From: Microvirga sp. BSC39
Lineage (GTDB): Bacteria > Pseudomonadota > Alphaproteobacteria > Rhizobiales > Beijerinckiaceae
Assembly (NCBI RefSeq): GCF_000739015.1
Contig: NZ_JPUG01000053.1
Location: 62,001-126,000 of the forward strand
Direction: 5' to 3'
Length of the DNA: 64,000 nt
A model generated the notes under the pieces. It was not told the DNA's origin and did no database searches. It was given only the letters and a program-made list of their open reading frames with translations. Made by a program: the position numbers and the translations under genes. Below are positions 34,124-44,302 of this stretch, piece by piece (positions within the stretch are counted from its first letter, which is position 1; each line of letters opens with the position of its first letter).

Positions 34124-34447
34124 ATGGCTCTGACAGGACGTTTTAACCTGCGCAAGACTTGGACCGGACGCATTGTATTGCAGGTCGAGGAGGAGGTCGC
34201 AGGTTTCTGGGGCCGGATGACAGGCAGGGCCAAGCTGCACCGCCGGTGGCGTGATGCCAATGTGCTGGATCTCGCAGCCCCCGAATTGCGAAGCCTCGTC
34301 GACCTGCGCTTCCGTCCCCGCTACATGCCCCAGACCAACGAGGTTCCGCAGGATTGGCCGCGGGCCCCGCGTCAGCTCGAGGCAATCCCAGCCCAGACCC
34401 TGCATTACGAGACATACCAGGAAGACGGGCGCTTCTCGACGCATTGA
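34124..34447 (+). CDS. Hypothetical basic protein
   Basis: 107 aa from ATG 34124, with GAGGAG seven bases upstream; an ATG at 34097 lacks such a site. Sequence: MALTGRFNLRKTWTGRIVLQ, VEEEVAGFWGRMTGRAKLHRR and FRPRYMPQTNEVPQDWPRAP. It is basic, Arg/Trp-rich and unrecognised. Located just before the tRNA pair. Confidence 0.6.
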   Translation: MALTGRFNLRKTWTGRIVLQVEEEVAGFWGRMTGRAKLHRRWRDANVLDLAAPELRSLVDLRFRPRYMPQTNEVPQDWPRAPRQLEAIPAQTLHYETYQEDGRFSTH

Positions 34448-34552
34448 GGCACGACAAGGCGAAGCCAAGCTCGATGGGCCCAGAAGTCCCCCGGGCTTGG
34501 TTTGCCCGATGACTTATGCAGAAATGCTATCGTTGATTTTGCGGGAGAAGTT

Positions 34553-34629
34553 TGGTCGGAGTGGCAGGATTTGAACCTGCGACCCCCACGTCCCGAACGT
34601 GGTGCGCTACCAGACTGCGCTACACTCCG
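34553..34629 (-). tRNA. tRNA-Pro (CGG)
   Basis: Reverse strand 77-nt cloverleaf with encoded CCA. Acceptor CGGAGTG pairs with CACTCCG, anticodon stem CCACG/CGTGG with loop TTCGGGA (anticodon CGG, reading CCG), T arm GCAGGTTCAAATCCTGC. All four arms can be drawn. Confidence 0.95.
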
Positions 34630-34776
34630 ACACCGAGAAATTCTCGGGAGGCCGGTCTTATAGCGGTGAGGGGAGAGCGCCGCAAGGGGAGATTTGAACC
34701 TTTCCGATAGACCGGACCTTGTGCAAAACGGTGTTGCCAGCCGCGTTGGGGCCGATTATGTACACGCCACACCTAT

Positions 34777-34851
34777 TGGGGCGTCGCCAAGCGGTAAGGC
34801 AGCGGTTTTTGGTACCGCCATTCCCAGGTTCGAATCCTGGCGCCCCAGCCA
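34777..34851 (+). tRNA. tRNA-Gln (TTG), likely integration site
   Basis: 75 nt with encoded CCA. Acceptor TGGGGCG/CGCCCCA, anticodon stem GCGGT/ACCGC with loop TTTTGGT (anticodon TTG), T arm CCAGGTTCGAATCCTGG. An integrase remnant starts 97 bp after its 3' end, the classic arrangement for an element integrated at a tRNA. Confidence 0.95.
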
Positions 34852-34947
34852 TTCCATACTAAGTTCCTAAAACTAAAAGATTTTATCCCGATTTTGGGCG
34901 AGGCGCTCCGCACTGCTGCACATCCCTGTCACACACGGGTGTCACAC

Positions 34948-36089
34948 ATGCCGGTCGGTTCTCATCTTATGCGTCGCGGTGCGGTATATTGCTGGCGGCG
35001 CCGGTTCCCGGCTTGCGGCGCGAACGGACGGCGGATCCTGCAGATCAGCCTGCAGTCGACCCACTGGACCGAAGCGCGCCGGATCGGAGCGGAGCTGACC
35101 GCGATGAGCGAAGTCGTGTTCGACGAGATGCGGCGCGGCCGCCTGACCGCTGAGGAGGCGAGGGCAATCCTCGTCGATGGAGCCCGCCGCCAAACCGCGA
35201 AGACCCTACGCAGCCGCTCTGCTCAGGATGGAGATATCGCTCGTGCGTTCGGCGAGGGGCTATATGGGGTCGAGATTGGCATTCCCTCGCTTGAGAGGGC
35301 AATCACAGTTCTTGACGCGCTGGCATATGGCCTCGCTGGAAAGGGACTGCAGATCGAGCCAACCGGCAGGCATATAAGGATTGTCAGTGGACAGGAGAAG
35401 GCGGAGTTCAGCCTCAAAGAGGTGACACGGACTGTACCTCACGAGCCAACAGAAGCTGAACTAGCCGAAGAGGCAAGGCGACAGAAGCGGCGAGAGCGGT
35501 ACTGGCGCGGCGAAATCGCATGGGCTATTCATTTCAGGGACATGCTTGCCCTGAAAAGGATATCGTTCGAACAGGGCAGCTGTTTCTTCAGATCGACGGC
35601 TATGGTGATGGCGTCCGCCGGAAATGGGCTGACGGCAAAACTCAGACAATGGAGACCCTCATTCCGTCCATCGTGCAGGGCTTCGAGATTCTGATCGCTG
35701 CCCGCAGGGCCGAGCGGAAGAGGCGTGAGGCACGGGAGCGCAAGTGGCAGGAATACTGTACGAGAAGAGAACTAGCCAAAGCCCGGAACAAAAGGGAGGC
35801 GGATCGAACTCCGTTTATTGACAGTCTCATTGATATTCATCGAGAGGTTATCCGGCTGCAGACATGGCTAGCAGATAGTCGGCCTATTGCAGAGCAAAGA
35901 CCCGGCAGCGCTTACTGGCGCATGGCCCAATGGGTCCAAGCAAGGCTGGACAGACTTGTTGCCAGCATCGAACCCGATGGGATCGAAATGCAGCTGGCGG
36001 AGAACAAGCTCTTTCCTGATCCGGAGCACGATGAGCTCTTTGATCCTCTTGGTGATCCGGGAGAGAAATACTACTGGCAGATCGATTGA
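34948..36089 (+). pseudogene. Chimeric, frameshifted integrase remnant
   Basis: From ATG 34948 the first 90 codons (SHLMRRGAVYCWRRRFPACG; RGRLTAEEARAILVDGARRQ) match the N-terminal domain of DUF6538-type tyrosine recombinases. No catalytic domain follows. From about 35240 the sequence changes to another family (IPSLERAITVLDALAYG, IEPTGRHIRIVSGQE), which then continues in a different frame after about 35540 (LFLQIDGYGDGVRRKWADGK, QTMETLIPSIVQGFEILIAA) to 36089. This is a recombination joint plus a frameshift. I read it as debris of a mobile element at tRNA-Gln. Confidence 0.7.
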
Positions 36090-36162
36090 GGCTGTAAATC
36101 CATGTTATGTCTATGGAGTGGCAGGCGCCGTGGTCGATACTAAGCCCACTCCGGTTTCTATT

Positions 36163-39100
36163 TTACCGGAAGTTCCTCGTTGCCGTTCTGATGACTGGGA
36201 CAACATCAGTTTCTGATGCTTTGGATGCTGGCGGCTCCAAGGATCCTCGGGAGCCTGTGCTCGGCTTCTCACGTGTTGTAGCTCCGCTGATGCCAACCGA
36301 TTCGTAAGAGACGGACTGGGGCTTATCCTGAAATCCTACCGAGCGCAGAAGATCGGATAGATCGAGGAAATGCTCGGCGATAAGATGCGTGACGCCGCCT
36401 TCGCGCTGAAGCCGGCCACGGCAGCCGATCATGCCGGTGGACAGGATCAGGCGCCGGTGCTGCTCAAACACCGTGGACCAGATTACGAGATTGGCGACAT
36501 CGGTCTCATCCTCGATCGTCATGAAGGTCACGCCCTTGGCTGAGCCCGGCTTCTGGCGCACGAGGACAAGGCCTGCCACCGTGACCCGCTGGCCATCTCT
36601 GACGTGCTGGAGGTCGGCACAGGACCGGATGCGCCGTTCCGTCAGTTCCTGGCGCAGGAAGGCGAGGGGATGCCGGCGCAGGGTCAAGCCTTTCGAGCGG
36701 TAGTCCTCCACGACCTCGCGGCCCTCCGTCATGGGCACGAGGTCGATGGCAGGCTCATCCGCTTCCGATCGGATCACCCGGTCACGCGAGTCGGCAGCGG
36801 CAAACAGCGGCATGACCTCGTCGGATAGACCCTTGATAGTCCAGAGTGCGTCGCGACGGTTCACCCTAATCGAGCCGTAAGCATCAGCCTCGGCCAGCCG
36901 CTCGAGAGCGGAGACCGGAATGCCGACCCGCCGCCACAGATCCTCTATGGACGAGTAGAGACACTCCGCCCGAGCGAGCGGGATCAAGGCACCATGGGCA
37001 TTCGCCAGACCATGCACCATCCGGAACCCGAGCCGGACGGCGAAACGCTTTGGGTTTCTGGTCGTCTCTAGTGTGCAGTCCCAACGGGAATGGTTGACGT
37101 CCACCGGACGCACCTCAATCCCATGAGCCTGCGCGTCCCGCACCAGTTGGGCGGGCGCATAGAAGCCCATTGGCTGCGAATTCAGAATGGCGCAGCAGAA
37201 CACGTCCGGATGGTGGCACTTCATCCAGGACGAGGCATAGGCAATCTTGGCGAAGCTTGCTGCATGGCTCTCTGGGAAGCCGTAGGAGCCGAAGCCCTCC
37301 AACTGCTTGAAGGTGCGCTCCGCAAAGGCCGCGTCGTAGCCGCGAGCGACCATGCCGGTGATCAGCTTGTCGCGGAACCTCGACACGCCGGCCGTGAACT
37401 TGAAGGTGGCCATGGCGCGCCGGAGCTGGTCGGCTTCCGAGGGCGTGAACCCAGCGCATTCGATCGCCACCCGCATGGCCTGCTCCTGAAAGAGCGGCAC
37501 GCCGAGCGTCTTCTCCAGCACGCGCCTGAGCTCCGGTCGCGGGTACTCGACCTCTTCACGCTTTTCTCGCCGGCGCAGGTAGGGATGCACCATGTCGCCC
37601 TGGATCGGGCCGGGCCGCACGATCGCCACTTGGATGACGATGTCGTAGAAAGTCCTCGGCTTCAGCCGTGGCAGCATCGCCATCTGGGCCCGGCTCTCGA
37701 TCTGGAATGTGCCCACCGTATCGGCCTTCTGGATCATGGCGTAGGTCGCCTTGTCCTCGCCCGGGATAGTGGCGATGTCGTAGCTTTCGCCCTTGTGCTC
37801 ACGCAGGAGGTCGAAAGCGCGGCGCATGCAGCCCAACATGCCAAGACCCAGCACATCGACCTTCATGAACTTCAGCGTGTCGATGTCGTTCTTGTCCCAC
37901 TCGATCACCTGTCGGTTCTCCATCGCGGCCGGCTCGATCGGCACGAGTTCGTCGAGCCGGTCCTGGGTGAGCACGAAGCCGCCCGGGTGCTGGGAAAGGT
38001 GGCGCGGCGCCCCGATAAGCTCGGAGGCGAGCTCCAGCGTCATGCGAAGGCGCGGATCGTTGAGGTTGAGATTGAGCTCCTTGGCTTCCTTGTCCGACAC
38101 GCCGTCATTGCCCCAGCCCCAGACGAGACCGGCCAGTCCCGCAGTGACGTCTTCGGGCACGCCGAGCGCCTTGCCGACCTCGCGCACGGCGCCGCGGGCC
38201 CGGTAGCAGGAGACGACCGCGGTGAGGGCGGCGCGATGGCGGCCGTAGGTTTCATAGATCCATTGGATCACCTCTTCGCGGCGCTCGTGCTCGAAGTCGA
38301 CGTCGATGTCCGGCGGCTCGCGCCGCTCCTGGGAGACGAAGCGCTCGAAGAGCAGATCGTGCTCGGTCGGGTTGATCGAGGTGATGCCGAGCACGAAGCA
38401 CACGGCGGAGTTCGCGGCCGATCCGCGCCCCTGGCACAGGATGCCGCGCGATTTGGCGAAGGAGACGATGGCGTGGACCGTGAGGAAGTAGGGAGCGTAT
38501 CCCAGATCCTCGATCAGGCGCAGCTCATGGCGGCAGGTGACGGCGACAACGTCCGGAATGCCATCTGGATAGCGCTTCCGCGCGCCTTCCCAGGTCAACC
38601 GTTCCAGCTTCTCCTGCGCCGTCTCGCCAGGCCCCGTCTCGCTCGGATATTGGTAGCGCAGCTCGTCGAGCGAGAAGGTGCAACGGTCGAGGACTTCGCG
38701 CACGCGCCGGAACGCGTCCGGATGACGCTCGAACAGGCGCTGCATTTCGACCGGATCCTTGAGGTAGCGGTCGGCGTGACGCTCAAGCCGGTGGCCTGCC
38801 TCGTCGATGGTGCAGCCCTCCCGGATGCAGGAGACCACGTCCTGCAAACGACGACGATCCGGGTGATGGTAGAGCACGTCGCCTATGGCGATGGTCGGCA
38901 CCCGGGCCATCTGCGCCGCCTGCTCGATGGCATGAGGGCGTAGATGCTCGTTGGGCGCGAAGCGCCGGATCAGGGCCATATAGGCGCGGTTGCCGAAGGT
39001 TTGCCTGAGGCGCGTGAGGTTCCGGTCGAGTTCTTGGTTCGCTTCATCACCCAGGAGGATCGCCAGCATCCCTTCGTTCCAGGCCACCACATCTTCCCAG

Positions 39101-39417
39101 GCGAGATGGCATTTGCCCTTGCCGCCGCGGCTCTTGCCGAGGCTGAGCAACCGGCACAGGCGGGAATAGGCGGTCCGATCGGTCGGGTAGACGAGAAGGG
39201 ACGTGCCATCGGTGAGATCGAGCCGGCAGCCGACGACAAGGCGGACACCCGTCTCACGCGATGCCTCGTAGGCGCGCACGATCCCCGCGAGAGAATTGCG
39301 GTCGGTGATGCCTAATGCCGTGATGCCGAGGAGCTTGGCCTGCTCGAACAGTTCCTGCGGGCTCGAAGCGCCGCGCAGGAACGAGAAGTGGGTCGTGACC
39401 TGGAGCTCAGCATACAT
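36163..39417 (-). CDS. dnaE2: Error-prone DNA polymerase DnaE2
   Basis: 1084 aa, right for DnaE2. The PHP domain starts at [20 protein letters not shown]. Polymerase palm signatures include the segment [20 protein letters not shown] and [20 protein letters not shown] with the catalytic Asp residues, and [20 protein letters not shown]. The C-terminal OB-fold is in [20 protein letters not shown]. Works with ImuA and ImuB in SOS translesion synthesis and damage-induced mutagenesis. Third gene of the cassette, 18 bp after imuB. The last 50 residues are variable. Confidence 0.95.
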   Translation of the reverse strand: MYAELQVTTHFSFLRGASSPQELFEQAKLLGITALGITDRNSLAGIVRAYEASRETGVRLVVGCRLDLTDGTSLLVYPTDRTAYSRLCRLLSLGKSRGGKGKCHLAWEDVVAWNEGMLAILLGDEANQELDRNLTRLRQTFGNRAYMALIRRFAPNEHLRPHAIEQAAQMARVPTIAIGDVLYHHPDRRRLQDVVSCIREGCTIDEAGHRLERHADRYLKDPVEMQRLFERHPDAFRRVREVLDRCTFSLDELRYQYPSETGPGETAQEKLERLTWEGARKRYPDGIPDVVAVTCRHELRLIEDLGYAPYFLTVHAIVSFAKSRGILCQGRGSAANSAVCFVLGITSINPTEHDLLFERFVSQERREPPDIDVDFEHERREEVIQWIYETYGRHRAALTAVVSCYRARGAVREVGKALGVPEDVTAGLAGLVWGWGNDGVSDKEAKELNLNLNDPRLRMTLELASELIGAPRHLSQHPGGFVLTQDRLDELVPIEPAAMENRQVIEWDKNDIDTLKFMKVDVLGLGMLGCMRRAFDLLREHKGESYDIATIPGEDKATYAMIQKADTVGTFQIESRAQMAMLPRLKPRTFYDIVIQVAIVRPGPIQGDMVHPYLRRREKREEVEYPRPELRRVLEKTLGVPLFQEQAMRVAIECAGFTPSEADQLRRAMATFKFTAGVSRFRDKLITGMVARGYDAAFAERTFKQLEGFGSYGFPESHAASFAKIAYASSWMKCHHPDVFCCAILNSQPMGFYAPAQLVRDAQAHGIEVRPVDVNHSRWDCTLETTRNPKRFAVRLGFRMVHGLANAHGALIPLARAECLYSSIEDLWRRVGIPVSALERLAEADAYGSIRVNRRDALWTIKGLSDEVMPLFAAADSRDRVIRSEADEPAIDLVPMTEGREVVEDYRSKGLTLRRHPLAFLRQELTERRIRSCADLQHVRDGQRVTVAGLVLVRQKPGSAKGVTFMTIEDETDVANLVIWSTVFEQHRRLILSTGMIGCRGRLQREGGVTHLIAEHFLDLSDLLRSVGFQDKPQSVSYESVGISGATTREKPSTGSRGSLEPPASKASETDVVPVIRTATRNFR

Positions 39418-39435
39418 GTGGGAGACGATTGGGTG

Positions 39436-40938
39436 TCATGAGAAGAAGCCATGCATCCACCAGCGTCCGCCCTCGGCGGTGGGGGCATCGCGGAAGATCC
39501 AGAAGCGGCCGCCCTGTTCGGTCTCGACGCGGTAGTAGTCGCGGGCGAATGAACTCTTGTCGCCGTTCCACCATTCCGGCGTGATGCGTTCCGGCCCGTC
39601 GGCCTTGGCGACCTTGTGGCGGACCTTGCGCCAGATGAAGAAGGCCGGCGGATGATCGGGCAACAGGGCGGTCGCCACCACGGGCTCCGGCGGATCGAGC
39701 AGACGCGTGGGGCGCGGCAGGTTCTCCGGCCAGACGGAGCCGGTCGGCGGTGCAAGGGCAGGGATCCGGCGCGCCATGCGTTCAGGCACGAGGCTCTGGA
39801 CGGGCGCAAGGCGATAGACGCGCCGCATGCCGATTCGGGCGCCAAGCCGGTCGACGAGCGGACCCATGTCCGCATCTCCGATATCCTCTTCCCCAAGGCT
39901 GCGAGCCTGGATCTGCGTCTCGCTCAGCGGCTCGACCTTGCTCGCGATCAGCACCATCTCCTCGATGCCGAAGCCAGGGTCGATGGTTTGCAGCCGCTCG
40001 TCGAAGAGTCCGGCCAGATGAGCCGCGTCCCTGTTGGCTCTGGCCGTGCCGACCCGCAGGCAGGCGCTCTTCTGATCGACGCGCTGGAAAATGAGGTCGA
40101 GCCGGCGCACGCCTTCGCCACGGCGGTCCAGTTGCCGGCACAGATCCTTGGCAAGCCGCAGCAGCACGCCCTTGAGATCCTCGAGCCGGGCGACCGGCTC
40201 CGCGAAGGCACGAGAAGCCGTCGGTGTCTCCTTAGGGATCAGCGGCGTGATCGGCTCGAAGGCATGGCCCAGGGCCTGATCGAGTCGCAGGGCGACGTCG
40301 CGGCCGAACCGCCGGACCAACGGCGCGCGCGGCATGGCGGCGAGCTGTCCGATCCGCTCGATGCCGAGCCGGTGCAGGGCATTGAGCTTGTTGGGAGCGA
40401 TCCTCAGGGCACGGATCGACAAGGTCGCCACGGCATCGACCATCCGACCTGTCGGCACGACGCCACCGGCGCCATAACGAGCCACCGCCCAGGCCGCCCC
40501 CGGGGCATCGGCGACAGCCGCTTTGGCGGCAATGCCCTGCCGCATCAGACGGCTGGTCAGATCGCTGAGCAACTCGTCCTCGCTACCAAAGAGATGCGCC
40601 ACACCCGCGATATCGATCCAGAGACCATCCGGCGGGTCAGCCGCCACCACGGGCGAGTAGCCGATGGCCCACCGCGCGAGTTCCCGCAGCGAGGCCTCGT
40701 CCTCGTCCGGCGCGGCTTCAACCACATGCAGGTTGGGCACCAAGGCCTGTGCCTGCGCAAGAGCCATGCCGACATGCAGGCCTGCCTCTTGCGCAGCCGC
40801 GCAGGCGGCACGCACGACGCGGCGCGATCCGACCGTATGAACGGTCACGAGCGGCTCATGACGCGGCGGCTCGCCGGTCCGCCGCCTGATCCGATCGGTC
40901 GGCCAGGTCGGCAGGTAGAGCGAGACGACCCTTCGCAT
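39436..40938 (-). CDS. imuB: ImuB, Y-family polymerase-like mutagenesis protein
   Basis: 500 aa. Y-family fold, but the catalytic acidic residues are missing: the N-terminus reads VVSLYLPTWPTDRIRR, and the usual SxDE segment is GLWIDIAGVAHLFGSE. This is normal for ImuB, which acts as a clamp-binding adaptor for DnaE2. The C-terminal region has the SFARDYYRVETEQGGRFWIF block typical of the family. Overlaps imuA by 83 bp, so translation is coupled. Confidence 0.93.
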   Translation of the reverse strand: MRRVVSLYLPTWPTDRIRRRTGEPPRHEPLVTVHTVGSRRVVRAACAAAQEAGLHVGMALAQAQALVPNLHVVEAAPDEDEASLRELARWAIGYSPVVAADPPDGLWIDIAGVAHLFGSEDELLSDLTSRLMRQGIAAKAAVADAPGAAWAVARYGAGGVVPTGRMVDAVATLSIRALRIAPNKLNALHRLGIERIGQLAAMPRAPLVRRFGRDVALRLDQALGHAFEPITPLIPKETPTASRAFAEPVARLEDLKGVLLRLAKDLCRQLDRRGEGVRRLDLIFQRVDQKSACLRVGTARANRDAAHLAGLFDERLQTIDPGFGIEEMVLIASKVEPLSETQIQARSLGEEDIGDADMGPLVDRLGARIGMRRVYRLAPVQSLVPERMARRIPALAPPTGSVWPENLPRPTRLLDPPEPVVATALLPDHPPAFFIWRKVRHKVAKADGPERITPEWWNGDKSSFARDYYRVETEQGGRFWIFRDAPTAEGGRWWMHGFFS

Positions 40939-41608
40939 CGCAGGCCTCCAGGATCCAGGTACGGGGTTCGGCGCCTCGGCAGCGCAGGAGTTCGACGTGC
41001 CAGCGCTCCCGCCCGAGACCAGGAGCCGGCATCAATTCTGATGGGGCAGGGGCGATGCGCCAGCGGGTCACGGCGGCCGTCGGTAGATGAACCAGATCCT
41101 TCTCGGCCAATGTCCACCAGCGTCGGATGACAAGCGCGGTCACGCCTGTGGCCTCAGCCGCGAGCTGCAGACGGCGCGAGGCGATGAGGCTCATGCGCGT
41201 GACTTCGCCGACGACCGCTGCCAGCCCCTTATCGCGCAGCCCTTCCTCGATGAGCGGCAGGATCTCCCGTTCGCGCTCAGCCTCGGCATAAATGACGCGG
41301 TCGGGGTGCAAGCCAGCACGCAGGAGACCGGGCGCGAACAGGTCCCGGCGCGTCAAGCACCAGAGCACAGGCCCCTTGAGGCGGGCCGCAATCCCTGCAG
41401 TGAAGAGCGTGGTGCTGCCGGCGAACTCGGAGGCGAGGCCCGCCTCGATCATCTCATGCAGCGCACCCCGAGCGAGGCCGCCGCCTGGCAGATGCTCATC
41501 AAGAGCGTGAAGACCGAAAGGCAGAAGCTTGGTCTTGTGTGACCCGCCCTCGAACCGAGCAATCTGGAGCCGCAAATCGGCAAGCCTGTCCTGTTGCCCG
41601 GGGTTCAT
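40856..41608 (-). CDS. imuA: ImuA, RecA/SulA-like mutagenesis protein
   Basis: 250 aa. First gene of the SOS cassette. Recognised by LPFGLHALDEHLPGGGLARG, TLFTAGIAARLKGPVLWCLT and VIYAEAEREREILPLIEEGL, which resemble a RecA-type ATPase core with a weak Walker A. It is required with ImuB and DnaE2 for induced mutagenesis in Caulobacter, Mycobacterium and Pseudomonas. Start ATG 41608 lies 37 bp after the LexA box. Confidence 0.9.
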   Translation of the reverse strand: MNPGQQDRLADLRLQIARFEGGSHKTKLLPFGLHALDEHLPGGGLARGALHEMIEAGLASEFAGSTTLFTAGIAARLKGPVLWCLTRRDLFAPGLLRAGLHPDRVIYAEAEREREILPLIEEGLRDKGLAAVVGEVTRMSLIASRRLQLAAEATGVTALVIRRWWTLAEKDLVHLPTAAVTRWRIAPAPSELMPAPGLGRERWHVELLRCRGAEPRTWILEACDAKGRLALPADLADRSDQAADRRAAAS

Positions 41609-41644
41609 GGAATCCGTGCCGAAGCCAAATCTGTTGTTGACGAT

Positions 41645-41659
41645 GTTCCTATTATGTTC
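41645..41659 (-). promoter_or_regulatory. LexA operator of the imuA-imuB-dnaE2 cassette
   Basis: GTTCCTATTATGTTC, an exact GTTC-N7-GTTC direct repeat, the alphaproteobacterial LexA site. It lies 37 bp upstream of the imuA start, where it would block the promoter until DNA damage. Established site type; occupancy is inferred. Confidence 0.88.
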
Positions 41660-41999
41660 TCATTCGGAGATGAGTCAAATACACGCAGCAGTAGTTGTGA
41701 ATTTCGGGGAGAAGAGTATTCGTTCAGGCGCGATGGAACTCTTGATCGATATCCTCGTTCGGCGATGGGCGACGATCTGGGAGTGAAACAGTCTGCACAT
41801 TTTCGTGATATCTGGTGTCAAGAGTCCCTTCCATAAGGGCTTAACCAAGCCATTTTCTACGAATCCTGCACGGAATGTGCCCGTCCTGCCTGAAGCTCTT
41901 TTCACGCCAGCCAATGAATAGGCTATCCGGCCAGACGAAGTCCTCGCATCATCTTCCTATAAGGCTCTGCCCAATTTATCTTTTTACAAGATCGATCAA
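41660..41999. other. 340-bp gap inside the island, nothing identified
   Basis: AT-richer than flanks. Frames on both strands are short and without family signals. It holds the imuA promoter side and the start of the DUF3987 remnant. Confidence 0.4.
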
Positions 42000-42839
42000 G
42001 TGGCGTCTGCCGGCCAGTTCTCCCTTGCCGTGCAGGGAGTGACCCGGCTCTTGCGAGGAACACATGAGCACAAAAGCACATGGGCTGAGGACATCGTTCC
42101 TGGCTTCCTCCGCGAACTGATCAACGTGCCCGAGACACCCTCCTCAGAGGAAGAGACCAACGCAGTCGCGCAGGGCACTGGCATCGACATCGTCGTGAGC
42201 CAGCCCTTGCCCGCGATTCCGCAGAGCGAAGGCGCTACAGAGCGCAGCTCCTCCTCTGCAACTATTGATGGTGCGATGGAGAGCCGGCCAGCCAGCTCGT
42301 GGGACGATCCTGATACCTACTTCGTCCAGGCGCAGCGTCTCGTCGGCCCAGAAGTGCCGCTGCAGGTCCTCGGTGCGGGAAGCAGAAACCTCTTGCAGAA
42401 CATCGTGCGCGCCCTCGGTGCTCCGATGGTATACGCGCTGCTTGCGCTTCTCGTCTCGACAGCAACGGTCTTCGGCTGTGCGCGGCGCATTCGCGTGACC
42501 AGCGGATGGGTCGAGCCTAGCTTGCTCGGAGGGATCCTCGTCGGACCGCCGGGCGCACTCAAATCCCCAACATGCGACGCTTTTATCAGAGCGCTGTTCA
42601 TGATTGAGGCGCACGAGGGACAGATGCATCACGAGCATTACCAGCGTCTGGCGGATGCTCGTCTGGTAGCGACTGTGCGGGACAAGGTTTATAGCCAGGA
42701 AGTCCACCGCGCGGTTCTTGCTGGCGCTCCACCGCCGCCGCGCTTGCATGTCACGGCAGTCGATCTACGGGATCCTCCTGCGCCTGCTCTGGTCTCCACC
42801 TCAGGAAGTCCGGAGGGATTCCGTCATGGCTCGGGCTGA
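42000..42839 (+). pseudogene. DUF3987 (phage/plasmid primase-helicase-like) 5' fragment
   Basis: Frame from GTG 42000 with SWDDPDTYFVQAQRLVGPEV, then VFGCARRIRVTSGWVEPSLL and a Walker-A-like GILVGPPGALKSPTCDAF. DUF3987 proteins of phages and islands are about 700-800 aa; only about 255 residues remain. Similarity stops near 42765 and the frame continues into the antisense of the RraA-like gene. The true start is uncertain. It marks the end of the island. Confidence 0.6.
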
Positions 42840-43287
42840 GCGAGCCGGCCAGGATCTGAAACCCGGGGTCGACGGCGCCGAGGTCGCGCATCGAGCCGTT
42901 CGTCAGAACGCCCCGAGCTCCCAGTCCCTTATGGATCGCTACGTTGACCTCACCCCAGAATGAGCCGAGTCCAGGACGGGGATCAATATCCTGCAGAACG
43001 ACGACGGCAGGACCGGGGTGAGCTGCGACATACCTATAGTAGGCGATCCGGCGAGCCCTCAGAGCCTTAGGTGAGGCTTCGCTTGGCTGCGAGCTACGGA
43101 TCAGCCCCGTGCGGGCGTAGCCCACGATGGCGGGCAGATTGGGATGGGCGGCGAGAACCGTCTGGGTCGTGAAGCCTTCCGCTGTCCGGCGACCCAAGAC
43201 CAGCTCGATGGCGTTGCACACTGTCGGCGTATCAACAGCCGTAAGGGCAGCAAAGACTTCGAAAGACAGCACCTGTTCCATTTCCAA
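42751..43287 (-). pseudogene. RraA-family protein, 3' truncated
   Basis: 178-codon frame. RraA/HMG-aldolase segments: TVCNAIELVLGRR, LGSFWGEVNVAIHKGLGARG and VLTNGSMRDLGAVDPGF, including the Arg-Asp pair that binds the pyruvyl/enolate group and metal. Family members run 210-240 aa; here homology ends at SLSPSH near 42826 and the rest is unrelated sequence facing the DUF3987 fragment. The loss removes the last strands, so activity is doubtful. It follows the SDR gene by 44 bp and would share the apiose-type operator. Confidence 0.65.
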
Positions 43288-43331
43288 GCTTTCCTACGTC
43301 GATGCGTTGTTCTCGAAAGGCGATCACGGCC

Positions 43332-44228
43332 TTAGGCGATGTGCTCCCAGACATCGTCCTGCGGCTCGTAGCCGATGAGCTGCCGGGTGGTTTCGATGTC
43401 CCAAGGCATGTTCCGGTTGGCTGACATGCCGTTGACCACGATGCCGGGCTGCGGCCAGGTTTCCTCCTCCGAGAGAAGCGCCCGCTCGATCACGGCCACG
43501 AAGTCCCGGTTTGAGAGCCACATGTTGCGAAACCACCGCAGGTCGCGTTCGGTGTCAGGGCCTGTGCTTTCCTCCGCGCCGGGCAGGCCAGATGTGTTGA
43601 TCGTCTCCGGCCTGTTCTCCCCCGGCTGGCACCAGCCGATCCGAACGCACACACTGGTCAGGGCGCCTCCCGAGCGATGCGCCTCGGCGAGACAGGCTCT
43701 CTCGCCCATCAGTTTCGACGCTGCGTAGGCGAACCCTTGCACCATCTCATGGCCGTTGAACCAGCGCGTTCCCGGACCTGGTGGTAAAGTCGTGGTCAGA
43801 GCGCCTGCGTTCAAACCATCGGCCAGGGGCGGGTCCTTGTATTGGCCCATCACATGGTTCGACGAGGCGAACACGACGCGGCGCGTGCCCGCCTGAGCGG
43901 CGGCTGCCAACATGTTGAGCGTCATGTCGAAGGACGCACAGGCATCGCTCCAGGGCGCATCGGGATAAGGATTTTGGGCTGCAAAATGAACCACGGCATC
44001 AACCCCGGCTAAGGCGTCACGAAGGCTCGAGCCCGTCGGCGCTGCGAGGTCAACCTCAACCCACCGTACCTTGGCCGGGTCGTCGCTGTTCGTTGCAGGA
44101 AGCGACCGATCGAGGGCCACGATGCGCTCGCACCACTCCCGCCTGAGGAGGCTGGCGATCAGCTTCCGGCCAAGGTTGCCGCCGGCGCCGGTGACGAGGA
44201 TGGAACGGATGGGGGCTGTCATGCTCAT
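43332..44228 (-). CDS. NAD-dependent extended SDR (uronate-dehydrogenase-like)
   Basis: 298 aa. Rossmann start ILVTGAGGNLGRKLIASLLR, VVHFAAQNPYPDAPW, catalytic Ser in VVFASSNHVMGQY and Tyr-x3-Lys in AYAASKLMGERACLAEAH. Resembles sugar/uronate C1 dehydrogenases (Udh type). It may oxidise apiose or a related aldose to a lactone next to ApnL. Divergent from dctP, with two operator-like boxes between. Start at 44228 (or ATG 44222). Confidence 0.75.
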   Translation of the reverse strand: MSMTAPIRSILVTGAGGNLGRKLIASLLRREWCERIVALDRSLPATNSDDPAKVRWVEVDLAAPTGSSLRDALAGVDAVVHFAAQNPYPDAPWSDACASFDMTLNMLAAAAQAGTRRVVFASSNHVMGQYKDPPLADGLNAGALTTTLPPGPGTRWFNGHEMVQGFAYAASKLMGERACLAEAHRSGGALTSVCVRIGWCQPGENRPETINTSGLPGAEESTGPDTERDLRWFRNMWLSNRDFVAVIERALLSEEETWPQPGIVVNGMSANRNMPWDIETTRQLIGYEPQDDVWEHIA

Positions 44229-44261
44229 GACCGTGGGATCCTCCGGAACTGCTGGCCCCTT

Positions 44262-44302
44262 GTAGTATAGTCATTAGACCACTTTCGGACTTGTCATACC
44301 AG
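44262..44302. promoter_or_regulatory. Operator region of the SDR/dctP divergent promoters
   Basis: TCATACCAG at 44294-44302 is the reverse complement of CTGGTATGA, the core found upstream of four other units of the locus. A weaker copy, TAGTATAGTCATTAGACC, starts at 44263. The position between divergent starts suits one regulator controlling both units. Confidence 0.6.

Noticed and set aside
34658..34852. Minus-strand frame starting [13 protein letters not shown]
   Set aside because: It is the antisense of tRNA-Gln, a well-known source of false protein calls.
37090..38943. 617-codon plus-strand frame opposite dnaE2
   Set aside because: Long antisense frames are common in GC-rich genes; composition is His/Asp/Arg/Leu-rich with no domain, and dnaE2 is certain.
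41660..41999. Short frames on both strands upstream of the DUF3987 fragment
   Set aside because: No ribosome sites or recognisable sequence; they overlap the LexA-controlled promoter side of imuA.
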